The notes beneath the pieces are model-generated. The model was not told where the DNA came from. It saw only the letters and a program-made list of their open reading frames with translations, and ran no database searches. A DNA stretch of 64,000 nucleotides. Source: Promerops cafer. Lineage: Eukaryota; Chordata; Aves; Passeriformes; Nectariniidae. Shown piece by piece: positions 48,901 through 63,900 of this stretch. The DNA is taken from NCBI GenBank assembly GCA_013398275.1, contig VZSE01002199.1, positions 288,823 to 352,822 on the forward strand, in the 5' to 3' direction. Each line of letters starts with the position of its first letter. Position 1 is the stretch's first letter. The translations under genes and the position numbers were made by a program.

Positions 48901-51900
48901 TTTAGGTACCTTTGATGAAGGTGCCTCAGGACTCCTAACATTGATTAAGTTGGTGCTTACATGGTCATTACATTTCAGTAGCGAACTTCAAGCAAAAATC
49001 AGTGAATCCACTGAATTATTTGGTTACTTACTGTACAGTTGTAGCAGCCTGACCCTAATGTAAACTAGAAGTTTCAGTTCACCTGAAAATTTACTCATGT
49101 ACCCACACTACTATACAGATTTGACAACTTAGGCAATGCAGCTCCCCAGAAGAGGTACACTCCCTGAAGCTTTTTGTGGACAAGGTTCATTTGTTTAACT
49201 TTAGATACACCAATATTCTCTACTCACCCACCATATATTCCAGGCAAAAAAAAAGGCGAATAGTGTAAAGACAATCCTTTACTGTTATTTTTTATAGAAG
49301 TGAGAAAATTATTTCTTACAGAGTCAATGTCACTATTAGTACTGCATGAGAAACAGGAGTTAAATCCAAGTTGTGAAAAAGTTCTTCCTAGCAGACAAAT
49401 TCCTCTGAGATGTACTGTACGATTGCTGTCACTTTGAGACAGCTGTGCTACCTGCAACCCACTGACTAGATGCAGACTTTTGGAATCATGCACACAGGCA
49501 GCAGTCTCCTCCTTTTCCCCAGTCACCTCAGTCCTGGCACTCAGCCTGCTCTTTAACAATGCTTCCATACAGGCTTGTTGACATGGTTATACTTGCTTGG
49601 CCAGGAGTGAAACCCATCGGGTGATGTGATAGGTAGAACCTCAGCACCATTCTGCATTTGGTTTCTACAATGTCAGCTGGACCATCCCAGAAAAAACTCA
49701 TACTTCCAGTTTAGTTAATTTGACCAAGGGACACAATCTCCTCTGTCACTAAAAGCCAAGGACATGCAAGCTACAGCAGAATTTTCCAGTAACTAGTTTG
49801 GCATTATTCTTCTACTATTACCTATGGATGTTGCTGCAAATACTGGTATCTGGTGCTACAGCTTTAAGAACTCACCTCAATCACTGCACCAACGCCTGCT
49901 GGGATCAGTACCAATAAACTTGTTTGTTCATCCAAAAGGAAAAGAAATATTACCACAGTACTAAAGCACCGCCAAAGCACTAGACAGAAAAAACGAAAAT
50001 GGAAGGCTTATTAGTATTTAAATGAACAGCTGAGATGACTGAAGACTGATGGCCTATTTGGTGCAATTTGGTCTTACGCAATTTAAGCATGAATTTCTTC
50101 TGTGTACATCTTGATATATCTAACAGTCCTAGAAATAGCCAGTGATCTCTGGGTAAATAGGGAACAAGAACATTTTACGCAATCCTTATCACAGGAGATG
50201 AAAGAAAATTGGAACATTTAATGAAGACTTCTGTACTGAAGCAATTCAGCCACATGTGAGTACAATTAGGAACTACATTCATGACGCTTGTCTCCAGGAA
50301 GCTGAAAGGCTGTGAGATAATATAATGTCAGTATTTGAAACTCATTTATTGTTTGTAAATGTTGTCTTTTGAATTTGACTTTACTGAGTTTTGAAACTGG
50401 CAATTGACTCTTATTTCTGAAATTCCATGGACTGTTTTGAATTTTCATTAAGTTTTTGGCATACACATGCCAACAGCAGAACAACTGCTTTAAAAAAAAC
50501 AAATGCACTCTCATAAAAACGATACATGGATTCTCCACATGATTAAAACATGTTGTTCATCATAAATTAGAACGCCTTTTCTTTTCAGAGGTCAAGTGAC
50601 TCCAGGTTTACAATTTTGCTTCATAATCAGAATTGGAAAAAGGCTACTGGAAAAACCTTCATCTGTTTCTAGGAAGACTTGGCAGGATGTCAGATCACTA
50701 TGTTTCTCTCATCTTTCCTATACACAAATCAAGTCAACCCTCCCATGCTCTCCCCCGTTCCCCACCCCAGGAGACTCTATTGCTCCTGTTTACATCAAAG
50801 CCCAAATCAAGCAAGAGCATTACAATACAGCCCTTTCCTCCCACAAATATTCTGGAACCTGTAGTTATCGACAAGGAACACAAGGAACTTGCAGAACCCA
50901 TGAAAGCACATTCTCTCCACCCACAGAACTTTTTCTGGTCTTCATTCTTTTCTCAAAGTACTTCTCTGTTCCTTCAGCAAGGAAAGCATGGTGTCTGACT
51001 CTGTATCAGTCTAATTCCCAATTCCAAGACAGTCAAACCTCAGCAGTGACGCAACTGCTTAGACTCAAATGATACCTGAGCACAGAACTAACAAAGTTAG
51101 AACCATCTGTGTAGACTGTTAGCCATCTCTTCTTCATACACAAACCATCTCATTTTGCTATCTCTGTAAACCTACAACGTGTCAACTTAGAGCAAGACTG
51201 AAAACACACACTATAAATTAGATAGCACATAGACAACACTTTGCATTCTAGTCCATACCTGCTTTTGTAGACATCCCAATCATGCTCCTCTTTTTCTTCC
51301 AAAAACTGATGTCATTTTTAAATGCAAGGAAATCAAAGAGAAGCTGAAAATAGGAAGAAACATACTCATTCGCTTGAAACATGCACTAATTAGAGACTGA
51401 AGATGTTAACAATGCATTCAACATCGTATTAAAAAACCTCCCATTTTAGAAGCTTCAGAAATGAAAATTAAGACTCACAAATAAAAACTAAAAAGAAAAG
51501 TTGTCGTAGAAGCCCGGGCTCTAAAAGTAGTGCAAAATGACAAGATGAATTTCAAACACTACCATTGTAATGCTGCACCAATCAGTGTCCTGTAAAGGAA
51601 GTCAGAGACCCAATACAGGGTAACTCATTCTAGAGGGTGAACAATGAGAACCCTGAGGAACCACACACCTCCTTGAGAGACCGAGGAAAAGCATAGTAAA
51701 TGAAACTAAAAATGCGCTGGATTGGATGGATAGCCAATTTACATTTGGATAATATCAAAACTTTAGGAAAAAAATCCTACAATACAGCAAGACAGGTTTC
51801 CTCTGTATTTTGTCACTAAACCTAAACTCCCAGGACATTTTAGAATTCAATTCATTTGTAGGAAGCTCTTTTATTTTCTTCAGTATTTACATTCACATAG

Positions 51901-54900
51901 TATTTACATTTACATAGTTTTTGGTATTTCCTTTAAGCCTTCAGTGTCTAAAAAAACATCCAACACAAATTCCAGAAATTCTGGGGTCAGTGGATTTTAA
52001 TGAGGAAATTTTCAGTTGTTTTTGTGGGGTTATTGGTTTCTTTATGAGAGGGGGCTGTTGTTGTTGTTTGTGGTTTTTTATTATTTGGGAAAATGATACA
52101 AAAAAGAAAAAAGTATCAGAAAAGCTTGTCCCGGTCTACAGATACCTTGCAACCTGGTAATCAGAGTGGAAAAAGTAATATGTCATGGAAGTCTAAGGCT
52201 TTCCAAACAAGTTAACTGTGTGCAATGTAAGCATAAAGAAACATAACATTCCAGGCAAGTTCTTATCTCTCCTGGAGTATGGGAACTGTGTTGAGCATAA
52301 CTGCAGATTACAAAAATGTTCCCAGTGTCTAAAAAAAGTTGTTCATTAAAATCAAGATTCAGATTTAAGCCAATACTAGGAAAGGGACCAACAACAACAA
52401 CAAAATAACCATGAGTGCTCCATAATTTACAGGAATATTTCTGGAAGCAATTTATATCAGCTGATCTAAATTTCTCCAGGGATTAGAAGTCAGAAACTCA
52501 AACCCTAGTATAGGTGCCCCAGCTATGCCACTGCAGTGATAAACCTTGTGAGAAGTCAGCAAAATTTAAACTGATGTTGACAGGCATATTAATTCTAGGG
52601 GCTTTGGTTCAACTACAAAGTAAAAAAAGTGATAATGAAGGTAATATTTTATATTTCAGTCAAGACTGGTAATTTCTGTATAATTATCTCAAATTTCTGC
52701 CTTAAGGTTTTTATACTAACTTTGTATTGGAAATATAGTTGACTTGTACCAGATAATGCTTCCATTGCTCTACTGAAATTACTATTTTCAAGAATAATTC
52801 TTAATAAATGAAACACCTGAAAGTCAGACACACACCCCCTTTTTTTTCATATTATGTACTTCCTAAAAACTAAAACCACTTACATGGAATGCTGCTACGA
52901 AGAATGTCAAAGCCAGAAAGTACAAGTTAGTATCAACGAAAATTCCTTTTACTTCATCTGCGTCCTTTTCTGAAAACCCTACAAAAAAGAACAAATCATT
53001 GTGCAAGAAGTACCAGACAGTTCATTGCTGGTATGCTCAAGTCCAGTATGAAAGGAATGTTACGTCACCTACACAAGTTTTGTTAAGGAATCATAGATCC
53101 AAAACACGATGGAAGCTTTATTGGTAAAATCCTAATCTACCTAATCTACATTTTGGCAAGTTATTTGGCTTGCCCAAAACCAAAACCCATCAGTTACAAG
53201 TCTTTAACTTATGCAATTACAATGTGTTTTGTAACGTGCCTTTCTCATGTTGTGTAATTACAACCTGAGCTGACCACCTGACAGACAAATGGTGAGACAC
53301 ATTAAATCATTTTGGCCTGAGCAGGAAGTAAAAGAAAAGGTTTTACAAATTGGCCTCTGAACTTTAGTTTGATACACAGGAAGAGTGAGCTTCACATCAA
53401 AAGCTGAAAAATGAGAAAAGGACTACACTGTAAAGGACAACAAAAGTCAGTGAGAAACATGGTTATAGATGCAACATTATGATTGAAGTCCACAGTTCTC
53501 AGAAAATACACAATGCTGTGTTTATGGCAATAGTGCTTGATTTCAGCACCAACTTACCTTGCCATCACAGCAAGAACGTGGCCATTCTCAAGTGATTTTG
53601 GAGTTTTGCTACTAATCTGACTGCTCCAGAAATTACTCCAACAGGAAAAGTTCAAACCTTATGTTTCATTATCTACATCCTTAGGGGGAACAAGCAGCAT
53701 CTTACACAGGCCTTTTTTCCAGGCAGAGGAGGTACTCTTGGTATGAGAGGTCTTGACATCTGTGTCTATCAGAAGACAACCGAGGCGTGGAATATGAAAA
53801 TTTCAATTCTCAGGAGGCTCACAAAAAATTATGGAGGTGATGGTGGACAAATGCCCTACACAAACTCTGAGCAAGCAATTACTTGTCTCTTTCAAGACAG
53901 TTATGTTTAACAGACTTCTTGCTTTAATATACACTAGCCTGAGCTACAGAGAAGCAGTTGGATTTTACTTAGTATGGCCTGCCTGTATTTCACAGCAGAT
54001 ATATGGCTACAGTGAGCAGCTGTGTATACCTTACATCAAAGCCTATGTACCACTGATCCAACTTTTCTGTTCCATGGATGATAGGGGAAACCCATGGTGA
54101 AAATGATCTTCTTGATTATGTCCTCTAATGCTTTTATAGAGTACTGTCCAAACAAAATTCATTTAAAAAATGGTTAATTCACATCTGTATTCTTGTTTCC
54201 TACCACATGTCAACATATATTTTTATCTTTAACTTAAGGTGAAGCAACACAAGATTTGTAGCATTAAATCTCTTCACCAGCTATCCAGAAAAAAAGGGTC
54301 ATCTATGTACATAAAAGAAACAAATTAAGGGGTTAGCTGTGGTTTCTTGGCCTGAAGTCATTAAAGGTAAGCATACCAAATTGCTGGAGAGAGTACACAG
54401 CATCCTGCATGTGGATCCAAAATCGGAGTTTTCCAAGAGATATTTTGTCATATGACACCGTAAGAGGTAGCTCTGTTGTTGAACGATTTATAACCTGCAT
54501 TTCAAAAATGTTTCATTTATAATAGCAGAAAAATGGCAACAATTATTTCCATTCATTTTTTTTAAATAAAGAAAGTGATTGTACCACACCATAATTTAAC
54601 CACACAATTTCAAGAACTCAGTTTGTTTTTTAAAGGGAATAAGATCTTAAGACTTCTATATGATGCGTGAAGTCTTTGTGTTTTTCCAGGAAATGTTAAA
54701 TTAGCAGTTTGTTCTGTTCAAGTTCCTATAGCAACCTCACTGTCCCTGTAAACAAATGCCTCTGAGATGGCAGCATAAAGTGGGAAATGTGTGCCTAAGA
54801 TAACTCTTTTGACAGTTCTTCTCTGAATGTATATACTAAGATTACCTAAACTAGAATATTATACAAAAACCCCAAAAAACCTAACCAACAAACAAACTGT

Positions 54901-57900
54901 ATCCCAAAGGCCACAGTCAGAAATTTACTTCATCGAGGCTGATTTTGAGAGAAATCAAAAGGGTGGGAAGCAAGATGATGCCACTAGCTCAGACTAACGA
55001 AAACGCCATAGCTAAAGCTAAGATAACTTTGGGATCTGGGGTGTCACAAAAACTTTCTTCCTTCACCCCAAAAAATAAATCTCTGCTAATCCTACTGTAT
55101 CATCTACATGTTACTTAAGCTGGAAAAAAAAAAGACTTAAATTGCCTCAGCTCCTTCTGCATGATAGCTGTCCATGTCCACCTCTCAAACAGGTTTAAAA
55201 AAAACCCACAAAAACTCCCTTGTCCTCTCAGATGTTAGAATACTCAGCAGCTATCTCAGAACAAGTTCAGGCAGTCTGTTTTACATTTCCAAGGATAGCT
55301 CAGGATGACCGACTGGCAGGCACTCTCTGCAAGAGTTCAAGATCAACTGCTCCAGGCTCCTAATTATTCCCAATCATAATTCCCATCTCAGACTTGCCAC
55401 TCTACACTGCATCTGTTTCTACAGTAATTAGTTAGCTGACACCTAACTGAGGTGAATGGGCTTCTTCTGATTCTTGTGACACAGAACACGGTTTTAGGCT
55501 CCCCACCTATCACTCAGGTGTGAACTAAGGGCTACGTTCATTCTCCCATTCGCTCTTTCCTACAGTGAGTACAAAAAAAATCTCAATTTCACCACCCTCC
55601 CAAGACCCTGTAAGCTTTTCAGACAGGGGTAGAACATGCAGGTACATGAAGGAGAGGAAGGGAAGCTGAGAAAGTTTTATGAATACAGCAGAGAGAAAAG
55701 CTTGAGAAACTAGAACAGTGTCAGGGATCTCTGAACTGAATGGAACAAAAAAAATCAAGTGTGGTTACAGCTGACTGTAAAGAAAACTGGCAAGATTCTA
55801 CAGCCATTTACCAAAAACTATATAAACATCTAGACTGCTTCTCCTTTTCAAAGGATTCCCATAATTCAATTAGTCTCATTTGAATTTCTCAGTCTATCAA
55901 AGACAGCATTAACATTTATGGCAGAAAGGGAAAAGAAATTTTATCTGTGGAGGATGGACAAGAAACAAAAATTTTGCAAATGCCTGGGTAAGCAGCATGA
56001 GGCAAAAGCACTCTCCACAGACAAAGAATTACTATGGAGGAATTAGGGCTAGTGTAGGGAGAATACTGGATTGCAATAGAAGACAGAGATGGGAATTCTC
56101 TAACACCAAAAGCAAGCTAAAATAAAGGTAAGATTAGAAGAATGAATTCTTTCTCAACAAACAACTTAAAGCCCACAAGTGGTGCCTCACAACCGCGATG
56201 TGAGTGTGATGGTTGCTAAGCCTTTGAAAGCTAGGAATGACCAAACCCCTGCAATACAACCTACTCTTGCAGTATGGCATCAGAGCATCATTACTTCTGG
56301 CACTCTACTTAATACTACAAAACAGTGTGCAAACACAGCAAATAAGTTCAGTGGTATGAATTTTAAAATTATCTCTTTACTAAATTCCGTGCAATCTGCA
56401 AAACCACAGCATTTAAGCACATGTAAGAACATGAGGAACACAATCTCTAGACTGCAGTACTCACCACAGAAGACCTACATCTTCATCAAAATGAGAGTCA
56501 GTTGACAATCTATGCAGCCCAGTACAAGCAAGAAAAAATGCATCTTCAGCTCTATGATTTTAGGTCAGGCATAGAAAACAGACACTGTGCCTGTATTTAC
56601 AGGCAAATACTAACCCGGCTCCACAAAAGCTGTACCACCTTCTCTCCTTATTCTTTCCTGCTCTTCACTTACCCCTCATTCTCTCAGAAAATGTTTACTG
56701 CAAGATCACTCTTACTGCAGGGCTTGAGAGCAGTTTGGTCAGTCACTACTGAGACATCACGTAAGCCAGCGCTGAAGGGAAGTTTGCAGGTTTTAGTGGA
56801 ATAGTCTTTGCAGCACTTCCCAGGATCTTTAATGACTTTCTAAGGCAATGAGTTACAACAGCATTAACTGTGGCATGCATGACAACTGCAGGAATGTCAT
56901 TAGTAACATGAGAAGGCTGAATTTATTTGTGAACAGGGTACATGACTTGACCACTTAGCAGTTCACATGAATGTACTGAACTGGACTGGATGAGCTATGA
57001 TAAAACTTAAAACAAAGGACAACGACCACTAATAAAGACATTACAAATGTCTTTAAATCTAAAGAAATACTGGACAAAACAAGCTGCTGCCAAGACTTGT
57101 AACAAATGCTCAGGAGTTTATTTTGTTGTACAAATCTGGGGTGGAAGGGACACAAATTCGTAAAGATTCTCCTGAACACTGAGTAAGAAAATCCTTTGAC
57201 TGAGCTAAAGTAATGAATTGGAGAGACAATTTAGAAGGTTTATGGGAAGTTTACATCTACAAAGGCTTCCAACTAGAAGATGCATAATCCATATGTGCTC
57301 ATTTAACAGTTTTGAGACATTCCCCAAGACTATTGTTCTCAGTAACTCCAATTACCAAATTCCAGTCAGTGCAACTGAAAAGAACTGCAAGGCTTAACTA
57401 AGAGCTGCTAAGATCAACATGATTTAGATACCTGGGACTGCCATGTGTAACCTGTAGCAAAGGAACTGCATGATTTCCTACAAGAGAAGAGTTGGGCAAA
57501 AACTGAATACAGAAAATTCTAATTTTTAATTTCTTTTTACTGCTGGAATGACTGAACACTAAAGCAATTTGCCTACAGAGGCTGTGGCCTCTCCATCCTT
57601 GGATATAACCAAAACTCAACTGGAAAAAGTCTTGAAAAACTGACTCCATGTGATCCTACTCTGAGAAGGGGCATTGGACTAGCAATCTCCAGAAATCTCA
57701 ATCAACTTTATCCTTCTGTAATTCCATTACTGAAGTTTCAAAGTCCTGATTTATTTGAGCGCACAAAATCATTGGAGTGTAACATCAAACTTTCAGGCGC
57801 TCAAGTTAGTCTAACATGATAGAGAGCAGCACCAAGAAGTTTAACCATATGAGAATTTTAAAGAGATAAGAGAATAGCTACTGACTTATCTCAAGTGTAG

Positions 57901-60900
57901 CTCTGCCATCAGCTGTGGATATTGTCAATATGCCTAGAAGGTATGAGAAGCTACTCTGGGATGCTAACACAACTTCTTCATATTAGAGAGTCAAACTACT
58001 GAAGAGACTGCTCCTGCCACTGCCGGTGCTACAGTGATGTCTTCCATAGCCACCCAAAAGGCAGAAGCAATGGAATCCAAACATCTTTGGTGGAACAGAA
58101 GACAGTGATTGACAGATACTTCTGCCAGAGAAGTCTCAAAACCCAGATCCAGCTTATGCAGTTACCACAGTAGGTCACATTAAGTTAAAGTCATTGAGTC
58201 CTTTTGTGCATTTATACTTTTTCATTACAGCAAACAATCTATGAAAAAATATTAATTAAAACAACATTGAAGATCACTGGTAAAACTGTTAAATGTAATT
58301 AAAGGTATTCTATTACTCACCATCAAATCTTTCACTCTGTTGCTTAGCTGATCAATAAATAATATTGGAAGGTAATGCACTGTCTTCCCCAGCTGAACCC
58401 TAGGATGTTTAAACATGGATTTTTATGACTGAAGTCATCTAAAAAGAAAACTACTTTTATTCAAATTAGCACTCATTCATCACTTTCAGATCTACCCATG
58501 TATAAATTTCTTACCATCTTTTCAGGCACATTTTCTTTTAACACACAGCAAGAAATTAGCCACTAGCCTGGAGTCAATCTTTCATTGAAAGATACTGTTA
58601 CTGAAAAATTTTGTTTTCACTCTTCTGTAGAAAGACAGAATAAGCAAATAAAAGTACAAACAAAATTGGTTGTGATGATGCTGATGCTTTTGCATGACCA
58701 AGAGAAATTTAAAAGTCTGTGGAAGAGAAACATGCTGAAGTTTACTGCCATCTCTTTGTATCCATTGTTTCAAATATGCCCCTCCTACTGTGACCATGAC
58801 ACCCCTCCACCATCTACCCCATTTGTCGGTGCCTGGCAGGACATCAGTGTCACGCTCTGGCCCACATGGGACCATGAATGTGATAGCTGATGCACAAATG
58901 AGAAGATCAGATACTACTGCAGGGACTGTACAAGGAGCAGAAATCTTCTCTGCCACCTACAGAAGCTCTCATTTGGATTGCTCTACCACCTCACCACACT
59001 GCATGAATCCAATAAAACCCTAGCTTTCAAACCCTCTATCAAATTTGTTACTGTAAGGTTATTTAGCAAATAATGACCTACATCCAATTGCTTTGTCAAC
59101 ATCTTAGAAAAGTATTTAGCCCAATGCCCTAACAGAGACAAATTCTTAGTGTCTTTACTAGAAAGGCAGTTATCTACACTGTGATGTTCTTGGTAAAAAT
59201 CTATGGAAGTAGCATCATGGAGATTTTTAAATCCTGAAAGTTGAATTTTAGCTGTTGACAAAAGAAAGAAGTCTCTATGCATGCTAAGAAAGACTGCATA
59301 CTAAACATGCAATGTGCAACAGTAACACAGAAAAGTACTAAACTGAGGCTCAGAAACAGTGCTTGGTTATTTAACAGAAGTGATTCAGATTTCTATGTAA
59401 TAACTATGATTAAAGCTATTAGTGAAACTGCAGCAGGTTATTTCATATCCAAACTATTTTCCTGTATAATACGATAACAAAACAATACTGATGTAAATCA
59501 ACCAGGAAAAACTTCCTCATCCATCAACCCCAGTCCAACAACTCCTTCATGTTATGGGTGTATCTATTCTGGCTGGAAAGCTATCCCAGAACCCTGGGGT
59601 CTGCTGGTTAACCAATTACTTCTGGATTTAAGAGGGTACTTGTAGAGAAAGGCATCAACATACAGCAGCACAAGCCTATACAGCACTACTTACATGCTTG
59701 ATACTGGAAGGGATTGAAGCAGGCTGTGAGCAGAAGCTATTGCCTGTACCTAGAGGCCTAAAAACTCATCCCTGTTTGTTAGTATTTTCTTGAGGAAAAT
59801 GACATAACATAGGAACACAAACTGCCGAAGTAAAATAAAGCAAATCATAAATGGAGGAAAAAAAGATATCCTAGGAGATCAGCTGCACCTCTTCAGCACT
59901 TCCAGTTTGTATAGGTAACTTGCAGATGAAGGAAAACTGGAAAGGGTCAAGGGATGAAAATTGCTCTGAAGGCCAGAAGGACAATTGGAGAACAAACAGG
60001 TTTGAGGTCTGCTGTAGCATTTTACCTGTCTTTGTAGTCCTGCTTTGCTAAGCTATGGTAACTGTCTTACTATGGTAACTTCACACAAAAAAAGTATTCC
60101 AAACTCTGAGCTGCCTAGGAAGGAGGTATCTCCAATAAGGCTTTCTAGTACATAATACCTTAGCAGCAATTTGTCACTACCAAAATGGAAGCATTTAGAG
60201 CATCTGTTCTTGTCTCTAGGTGCCCATTTAAACATAAAATACTGAAGAAGGTGAGGGAAGATTTTTGAAGAAATGTGCCATACGTTCATAATAATACATC
60301 TGACAAAATTAAGTCATCGACTTACATCTTCATGTAACGGTGAACATCAGCAGGGAGGGATGATCCATCAAACACAAAATCTTCCACCATGACATTTAAG
60401 GTTAGTCTTGACCTCCAGTGAGAGACAGGTTCATCCAGGGCATTGGTCTGTTTTTCTGCTTCAATTTGCTTTTAAAAAAGAATAAAAATACATACTGCTA
60501 ACCAACGTGAATTTTGAACAGGGTAATAATCTAACTCACAGAATCCAGGTAGTCATTAACTATATCAAAAACCAGAAGCCCACTAAGAAACAATTTACCT
60601 TAATTTTGACCAGATCAAGTATTTTGCTCAAGTACAACAGAATAGATTTTAAAGGCCCACCACAATCTGACACTGAAAAACTTCAGTGTCCATTCACAGC
60701 CTTGTTCATCAAGAAGGAATATTCATCTAATTAACCTTTATACCTTAGGAATGTGGATATTAATAAGAAAAAATCACTTTAAAATCAGGACTGTACAGTA
60801 ATCAGATGTTACTTGAAAACAGTCAAAAGGATGTGGATGATCAACCGAGCATTATCTGTTTGTCTTCATCTTATACTCCTATTTTACAACAGCAAAGCAT

Positions 60901-63900
60901 ATTATTTCATATTAATTCAATTCACTATAGAAAGCAGCACCATGCTGTTACAGAGCAATACAGTATTTCTACCAAAAGCAATGAATCCTTGAAGCAATTA
61001 TTGTTAACTAGGGAAATATTTTAATAACTAGCCAGCATTTCAAAGAGCTGTGCCTCTGCTCTGCTGAGTGGTCTGCTATTAGGATGATAATCAAGAAGAG
61101 GATTTTGATTTTTTTTTTTTGTCTGTGTATCATCATTAGTTTAAAGACGCAAGCACAGCAGATACTAACACTAGAAATGTCTATATAATAAATTACTGAT
61201 TTTGCAGATGTTTTCTATAGATGGAACACACACCTACCTGTGTGGCTGATTCACCAGTGAGCAAATTAATCTCTTCTGGTTTGGGGACCATGTATGTGGT
61301 CAGAGGGCTTACTATATGCACCTGCTTACCATCATGCCAAGGCAAAATGCCAGCATGGTGAAGAAATACAAATGCATATAATGTGCCATTATTTCGGGTT
61401 TTCTTTGGTACAGAGACATTCACTGTCCTAAAATACAAAATAAATATATTATGAGATGACATAGCACAAGCTGAAATATTTAGCTATTACTAAACATTTA
61501 GGCTGCCTGGAACACAACAATTACTTCTGGCTAACATGTTCCATGGCTGTATGGAGTAATTTTTTAGACATATCACAATATATGCATTTCCAAAGATATA
61601 CTATTATATTAAGATAGTTTAACCTTTGTCCACTCCCTACTTTATTGCCCTATATAACACAGGACTGCATCATCAATTCTTTTGTTGCTTTCTTCTGCTG
61701 ATAGGTCACAGGGCCAAAATTATGACAGCACCTGTAAAAAAACAGCCTTCATGTGCTGAAGATGCACCATAGATTGTAGACGGGATATAAAGTTTAAAAA
61801 GAAAATCAAAAAGTTTTGCCATGCACCTTACATTAATAAAATATCTTCTCAGCTATGGCATGCCAAGCACAGGACTCTAAACTGGAGCCCCAAACCATGA
61901 AATCACTCCCCTTGTACTAGCCAAGAAATCATCCTACTTGCACCCTTGCATAATGCCTTCTCTATTCCTGTAGTCTTGCTCAGCTTATTCTGCTCTGAAT
62001 ACTTTCAATGGCTTAGCAGACCCTGTCAGTAAAACAATTCTTATAAGGTCTGTCAGACATTAAGTTCAATACGACCTAAACTGCAACCAACAAGTTCTTT
62101 AGTCACAGAAAATGAAGAGAGTAAAATAACCTCGGAGACTACGATAAGAGAGTCAAGAATGGGGTAATTATTTTAAACAAACAAAACAAAAGTGAGACAG
62201 CAAATCTGAAGAACAAAACAAGTAGTTCCAGTCATTTTAACTGCTCAGAGGCATATGTAGAGTGCAGTGTTCTACTAAAAAACTTCTCTAGGGCACAGTC
62301 TTGGCACCAGTACCCCTTCAGAAGATCCCCAAATCCTACACTATCGGAAAAGAAGGTTTTCTCGTGTGATTTTTAGCAGAGAAACAGTTATGGAAGAGTG
62401 TGTTGCTAAAACACACAAAAGTAGAATATGGTTTGACATCTAAGTCCTGTTCCAAGTCTGAAGCCACAGCAATTAAGAACAAAACAAAACGTGTAGCCAG
62501 TGTCCTACCTGTGTGATTAGAGGCAAGTCTGAAGCATTTCCAGGCACATTTGTCTTTAGATTTTCTCAATGGAAAGTAATTTTTACTATTATAAGCAAGG
62601 CACACTTCTGCAAAACATTTGCCTATATGGCTGAAAAGAGCATGCTGATCCAAGCTAACCAATAGTGAAATCTACCTTGCCTTCATGCATACTTCCATCC
62701 ATGTAACTCCATCCAGTTAGGATGCACACTTCAGAATTCAACAAAGAACTCTGAAACCTTGGATACTACTGGTCCAGATCCTTACCTTTCAAATTTGGAC
62801 TCAATATCAAAATCTTCCACATTCAAAACGAGATCTATATTACTCTCAGCACCAATGCTAGACCGTGTGGTAGTGTACACACTTAACTGAAATGAAAACA
62901 CAGTACAGAGAAATTAAAAGTATGGAAATAAGTTCATGCATCTCTACATTTGCAGTACAGGTCTGTCTTTCAGCTTCACTAATTCTCCCAGTTGCAGGAA
63001 GGTTGTATACACAGGGAAAGAAAATAGTGTACTCAAAAAAAGTCTTTCAGCTCTTTTTGGGGGCAGAAACACAGCCACTAAATACATTTTAATGGGATGA
63101 CCTATTCTGGCAGGTGAAGGAAGTGGAGTTATTTCACAGAACCAGAGACCCTGTCAGTAAAGGAAAGGGTCTCTCTCAGGGCTGGAAAGAACCTCTGGAG
63201 ATCACCTTGTCCAACTCTCCTGCCAAGGCAGGCTGATCTAGAGCAGGTAACACAGGAGCACATTTAGATGGGTTTGGAATGTCTCCAGACAGGGAGACTC
63301 CACCATCTCCCTGGGCAGCCTGTTCCAGTGCTCGGCAACCCTCAACATAATGAAGTTCTTCCTCACATTGAAGTGGGAAATCTTGTGTTTTAGTTTATGG
63401 CCATTACTCCTCATCCTGTCGCCAGGCACCACTTAGAAGTCTGGCAACATCGCCCTGGCACCCATCCTTTGAGATATTTATATGAATTAATGAGATCCCT
63501 TCTCAGTCTTCTCTGGACTAAACAGGCCCAGCATTACTTCCGCAACGCTGATCTAACCAGTACGTGTGCGACAGCAGATATACGAAATCAATAAAAAACA
63601 CGAAGCCAAGTCCTACCCGTGCACCAGCCAAGGGAGCGCTCCACAAGGCCCGGCACTACCGAGAGGGCGTGGCAGCGGCTCGCCCGGGAGGCAGCAGGGA
63701 CAGGGGGCAGAAGCGGGGTCAGAGGGCAGGGGGCAGGGACAGGGGTGGGGCCGAGGGCCGTGCCGGCCCCGCTCACCTGAAGCTTGGGCCTCCGAGCCAA
63801 GTAGGGCCAGACGCATCCCCCGGCCGCGCTGTCCGCCGCCGCCGGGCAGGGCCGCGTGTAGACGATGCCGTACATGACCCAGCAGGTGTGCGCCACGTAC

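Noticed and set aside
50596..51072. 158-codon plus-strand open frame in CLPTM1L intron 8, with overlapping frames
   Set aside because: Several overlapping frames are open at once, no family resemblance is visible, and the region is antisense intron. It looks like chance.
58582..59023. Overlapping 75-124-codon frames on both strands in CLPTM1L intron 4
   Set aside because: No domain or splice context, and the plus and minus frames are mirror shadows of each other.
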